Source: Micromonospora haikouensis
Lineage (GTDB): Bacteria; Actinomycetota; Actinomycetes; Mycobacteriales; Micromonosporaceae
Length of the DNA stretch: 64,000 nucleotides
Direction: 5' to 3'
Assembly (NCBI RefSeq): GCF_900091595.1
Contig: NZ_FMCW01000029.1
Coordinates: 1 to 64,000, forward strand
Shown one piece after another: positions 61,474 to 64,000 of the stretch. The notes under the pieces were generated by a model. That model ran no database searches. It was not told the DNA's origin and saw only the letters and a list, made by a program, of their open reading frames with translations. Position 1 is the first letter of the stretch; the number at the start of each line of letters is the position of its first letter. Made by a program: the position numbers and the translations under genes.

Positions 61474-63006
61474 TCAGGCGACGAAGCGGGTGCGGCGACG
61501 GCGGGCCAGCAGGTAGCCGCCCGCGCCGGCGGCGACCAGCAGCCCGCCGAGGCCGGCGATCAGCCCGGTGGGCACACCGGTGATCGGCAGCGACCCGTCG
61601 TCGCCGCCCCCGGTGCCGCCGGCCTGCTTCACCGTGATCTGCGCGGTGTCGTTGGTCGGGTCGAGGTCCATGACCGGGCCGTCGCCGTCGAAGGTGTGCA
61701 GCTTCACCGTGCCGGTCCGGCTGCCGGCCCGGTCGATGCGCAGCGCGAACTCGAACGTCACCCGCTCGCCCTCGCCGATCGTGCCCCGGGCGGAGCACTC
61801 GTAGACCCGGGCGCCGGGCTTGCCGGGCTGCCACTCGTCCTCGTCCGGATCCACGCAGGACTTCGACACCGTCACCGCCGTGACGCCCTCCGGCAGCGTC
61901 ACGATGGTGGCGATGTTGAGCCCCCGCTGGCCGTTGGGCCCGACGCGCGCCGGGCCGTTGTTGCGGTAGCCGACGGTCATCGGCACGGTGGCACCGACCG
62001 CGCCGGTGACCGTGGCGCCCTGCGCGGCGGCGTCGCCGCGCTGGTCACCGGCGACGGTCAGCGTGACCCGGGTCTCGTTGTCGACGGGGCTGGTGTCGGT
62101 CTGACCGGCCGCGCGCGCCTGCGCGCCGCCCGCCGGCACCAGCTTCAGGGCCGCGTCGGCGCCCTTGCGGCCGAACGGCTCGGCCGGCCCGTGCTGGGCC
62201 CGGAACTCCGCCCAGTCGGCCGGGGTGAACCACACGGCGAAGCTGTAGTGCAGGTTCGGGGCCCAGGCGTCGGCGGGGATCGTCCCGCCGAACGTCGGGT
62301 CCACCCGGACCGTCTCGCCGGGAGCCAGCTCGTCGTCGAAGGTGCAGGCGAAGCTGCTGTCGTCGAGGGTCGGGTCGACGTACTCGCAGTTGCTGTAGCG
62401 CTTCCCCGGGGTGAACCCGTAGGAGCCGGACAGGTACAGCACCGCGCCGCGGGCGGTCGTCGTGCCCCGGTTCGTCACCGCCAGCGGCACGTCGACCCGG
62501 GCGCCGGGCCGGCCGTCGAGCGGGAGCTGCCGGTCGGCGACGAGGTCGACCCCCTCGCCCGTGCTGACGGTCGACTCGTAGGTCGCCGTGCCCACGCCGG
62601 GCGCGGTCACCGTGAACGCCAGGGTGCCCTGCCGGCCCGGCTCCGCGCCCGCCCGCGCCGTCACCGGCAGGCTGACCAGGCTCGAATCCTCGCCGTCGTC
62701 GGTGATCGCGCAGGTGATGACGTCGCCCGCCGTCGTGCAGGAGCCCCGGTCGTCCTCGGCGACCTCGGCGAACGCGGCGACCGCGCTGCGGTCCACCCGC
62801 ACCGTGTACGTGCCGAAGGCCCGGTCCGGCAGCGCGCGCAGCGAGACCCACTTCTGCGGGCCGCCGGGGGCGACGGTCACGTCGTTGGCGTAGAGCGTCA
62901 CCTCGTCGGCCGGTGCGGCGGCGACGGCGGCGCCGGTGGGGGTCGCGACGAGCGCGCCGGCCACGGCCAACCCGGCGAGCCAGCGGCGGGCGGGGTGCGG
63001 GTGCAT
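61474..63006 (-). CDS. Secreted LPXTG-type cell-wall-anchored protein with CARDB-like repeats
   Basis: This 510-residue protein has a signal peptide (AVAAA), beta-rich repeats with VTNRGTTTARG and VGYRNNGPARVG, which resemble CARDB/DUF11 surface domains. Cysteine pairs are in CTTAGDVITC and NCEYVD/FACTF. It ends with a Gly-rich spacer, the sorting signal LPITG, a hydrophobic helix and a basic RRRR tail. It should be attached to peptidoglycan by a housekeeping sortase. Function is unknown. No sortase gene is adjacent. Confidence 0.85.
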   Translation of the reverse strand: MHPHPARRWLAGLAVAGALVATPTGAAVAAAPADEVTLYANDVTVAPGGPQKWVSLRALPDRAFGTYTVRVDRSAVAAFAEVAEDDRGSCTTAGDVITCAITDDGEDSSLVSLPVTARAGAEPGRQGTLAFTVTAPGVGTATYESTVSTGEGVDLVADRQLPLDGRPGARVDVPLAVTNRGTTTARGAVLYLSGSYGFTPGKRYSNCEYVDPTLDDSSFACTFDDELAPGETVRVDPTFGGTIPADAWAPNLHYSFAVWFTPADWAEFRAQHGPAEPFGRKGADAALKLVPAGGAQARAAGQTDTSPVDNETRVTLTVAGDQRGDAAAQGATVTGAVGATVPMTVGYRNNGPARVGPNGQRGLNIATIVTLPEGVTAVTVSKSCVDPDEDEWQPGKPGARVYECSARGTIGEGERVTFEFALRIDRAGSRTGTVKLHTFDGDGPVMDLDPTNDTAQITVKQAGGTGGGDDGSLPITGVPTGLIAGLGGLLVAAGAGGYLLARRRRTRFVA

Positions 63007-63084
63007 GGCGGTGCCTCCGGTCGGGAGGGCGGACGGGGGTGCGGTCAGGCTCTCACGGATTCCGCCGCCGTGGTGACCCGTACC

Positions 63085-63102
63085 GCGCTGCGGGATCAGC
63101 GC
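63085..63102. terminator. Weak hairpin after the TetR gene
   Basis: GCGCTG and CAGCGC form a 6-bp stem with a 6-nt loop, 9 nt after the TetR stop in the direction of transcription. It is a possible weak terminator before the surface-protein gene. Confidence 0.4.
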
Positions 63103-63110
63103 AGGTGACG

Positions 63111-63701
63111 CTATCGCCGCCGGTCAACCGGGTTGCCCGGCGTCGGCCGGAGGCCGTCGAGGAGGACCCGCAGGTAGCGGTCGGCCCGCTCGTCGGGCCC
63201 GTCGCCGATACGCACGGCGAAGGCCACGCCACAGAGGAGATGACGCAGGTCGTCCTCGGTGAGGTCGGGGCGCAGCGTGCCGGCCCGTCGGGCGTCGTCG
63301 AGCACGGCCCGCGCCAGCTCACCGAGTTCGGCGCGGCGGGCGGTGGTGCCGGGGTCGGCGTCCTGCTCCGGTTCCCCGGCGATCACCTCGGCGAACGCCG
63401 GGTCGGCCAGCTGCCGCGTCAGGAGCGCCCGCAGGAGGATCTCGACGCCGGTCCCCGGGTCGTCGTGGCGCCTCGCGGACCGGGCGTCGTCGAGCAGCGC
63501 GGTGAAGGTGTCCTCGGCGAGGGCCTCCAGCAGCGCGCGGCGGGTCGGGAAGTGCCGGTAGACGGTGCCGACGCCGGTGCCGGCGCGGCGGGCGATGTCG
63601 TTGTGCTGCAGGGACAGGTCGCCCGAGGCCACCGCGAGTCGGGCGGTCGCCAGCACCCGGTCGCGGTTGCGGGCGGCGTCGGCACGACGTGGTGTGGTCA
63701 C
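63111..63701 (-). CDS. TetR-family repressor
   Basis: This 196-residue protein has an N-terminal HTH (RDRVLATARLAVASG, HNDIARRAGTGVGTVYRHF) and a TetR_C-type helical domain. It starts at the GTG at 63701 and is divergent from the SDR gene. Two GGAT-x-AATCC inverted repeats overlap the SDR promoter, the usual arrangement for a TetR repressor controlling its neighbour. Confidence 0.9.
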   Translation of the reverse strand: MTTPRRADAARNRDRVLATARLAVASGDLSLQHNDIARRAGTGVGTVYRHFPTRRALLEALAEDTFTALLDDARSARRHDDPGTGVEILLRALLTRQLADPAFAEVIAGEPEQDADPGTTARRAELGELARAVLDDARRAGTLRPDLTEDDLRHLLCGVAFAVRIGDGPDERADRYLRVLLDGLRPTPGNPVDRRR

Positions 63702-63720
63702 CCCGCCAGCCTACCGAACC

Positions 63721-63766
63721 GGATTGACAATCCGCTTCGGGCGGCCTTAAATCGGATAGGTAATCC
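63721..63766 (+). promoter_or_regulatory. SDR promoter with overlapping TetR operators
   Basis: TTGACA (63724-63729) and TTAAAT (63747-63752) are spaced 17 nt, a near-consensus vegetative promoter. GGATTGACAATCC (63721-63733) overlaps the -35, and GGATAGGTAATCC (63754-63766) lies just after the -10. They are start-to-start 33 bp apart, three helical turns. Confidence 0.65.
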
Positions 63767-63788
63767 ACTTAACTCCCGGGAGGGGTCC

Positions 63789-64000
63789 ATGGCTCACGCC
63801 GCCACCTGGAACATCGCCGACCTGCGCGACCAGACCGGCCGCACGATCGTCGTCACCGGCGCCAGCAGCGGCCTCGGGGTCGCGATCACCCGCCACCTCG
63901 CGGCACGCGGGGCCCGCGTGATCATGGCGGTCCGCGACACCGGCAAGGGCGATCGCGTACGCGACCGACTGCGCGCCGAGCACCCGAAGGCGGACCTCGA
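63789..64000 (+). CDS. Short-chain dehydrogenase/reductase (partial, cut at right edge)
   Basis: The visible 70 residues show the SDR cofactor motif IVVTGASSGLGVAITRHLA and ARVIMAVRDTGKG, with an Arg after strand 2 favouring NADP. GGGAGGGG precedes the ATG at 63789. The gene runs off the window. Substrate unknown; control by the divergent TetR is likely. Confidence 0.88.
   Translation, partial: MAHAATWNIADLRDQTGRTIVVTGASSGLGVAITRHLAARGARVIMAVRDTGKGDRVRDRLRAEHPKADL

Overview
The window is GC-rich throughout, with strong third-position G/C bias, overlapping ATGA/GTGA gene joints, frequent GTG starts, a type I modular polyketide synthase (PKS), MEDS-domain regulators and secreted enzymes carrying family-2 carbohydrate-binding modules. 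This points to a filamentous actinomycete, most probably a Micromonospora-like member of the Micromonosporaceae. That genus call is inference, since no rRNA or marker gene is present.

Positions 1-30323 are the right part of an ansamycin-type gene cluster. It contains an adenylation-primed PKS (loading module plus two extension modules, 6390-21353), the start of a second PKS running off the left edge (1-2729), a type II thioesterase, an O-methyltransferase-like protein and a Rif-Orf19/GdmM-like flavin hydroxylase. A nearly complete set for the starter 3-amino-5-hydroxybenzoate (AHBA) follows: aminoDHQ synthase, phosphatase, oxidoreductase, AHBA synthase, aminoDHQ dehydratase and a kanosamine-kinase-like ROK protein. 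AminoDAHP synthase and a pathway regulator are not seen and may lie to the left. From domain logic the first PKS should make aryl-CH(OH)-CH2-CH2-CH(CH3)-CO-ACP. Two features stand out. Four cluster promoters share TAGGGG boxes 22-23 nt upstream of a -10-like hexamer. A stand-alone protein resembling the C-terminal domain of LanB lantibiotic dehydratases overlaps the aminoDHQ synthase gene.

Positions 30418-36225 hold regulators and a protease: a MEDS-STAS / MEDS-HATPase pair, a streptogrisin-like protease, a TetR repressor with a palindromic operator, and a GntR gene divergent from a small operon ending in an XRE regulator. Positions 36246-42260 carry a SWIM / SNF2-helicase pair and a DrrAB-like ABC exporter. 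Sites resembling the TetR operator lie upstream of both units. Positions 42340-47273 hold an orphan dTDP-glucose dehydratase, a kinase-fold protein lacking its catalytic loop, a small membrane protein, a secreted protease, a truncated XRE/NB-ARC regulator and a long inverted repeat.

Positions 47274-54969 form a reactive-sulfur locus. A five-gene operon (MBL/rhodanese, rhodanese-DUF2892, TauE, receiver/FAD oxidoreductase fusion, cNMP-binding histidine kinase) is divergent from a second MBL/rhodanese gene. Three CsoR/CstR-type operators lie in the shared promoter region. Positions 55037-59780 encode three secreted CBM2 enzymes (AA10 LPMO, GH29 fucosidase, GH54-like arabinofuranosidase). The right end holds a DUF4184 membrane protein, a frameshifted remnant, an LPXTG-type surface protein, and a TetR gene divergent from an SDR gene cut by the window edge. 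No tRNA, rRNA, CRISPR array or intact insertion sequence was recognised.
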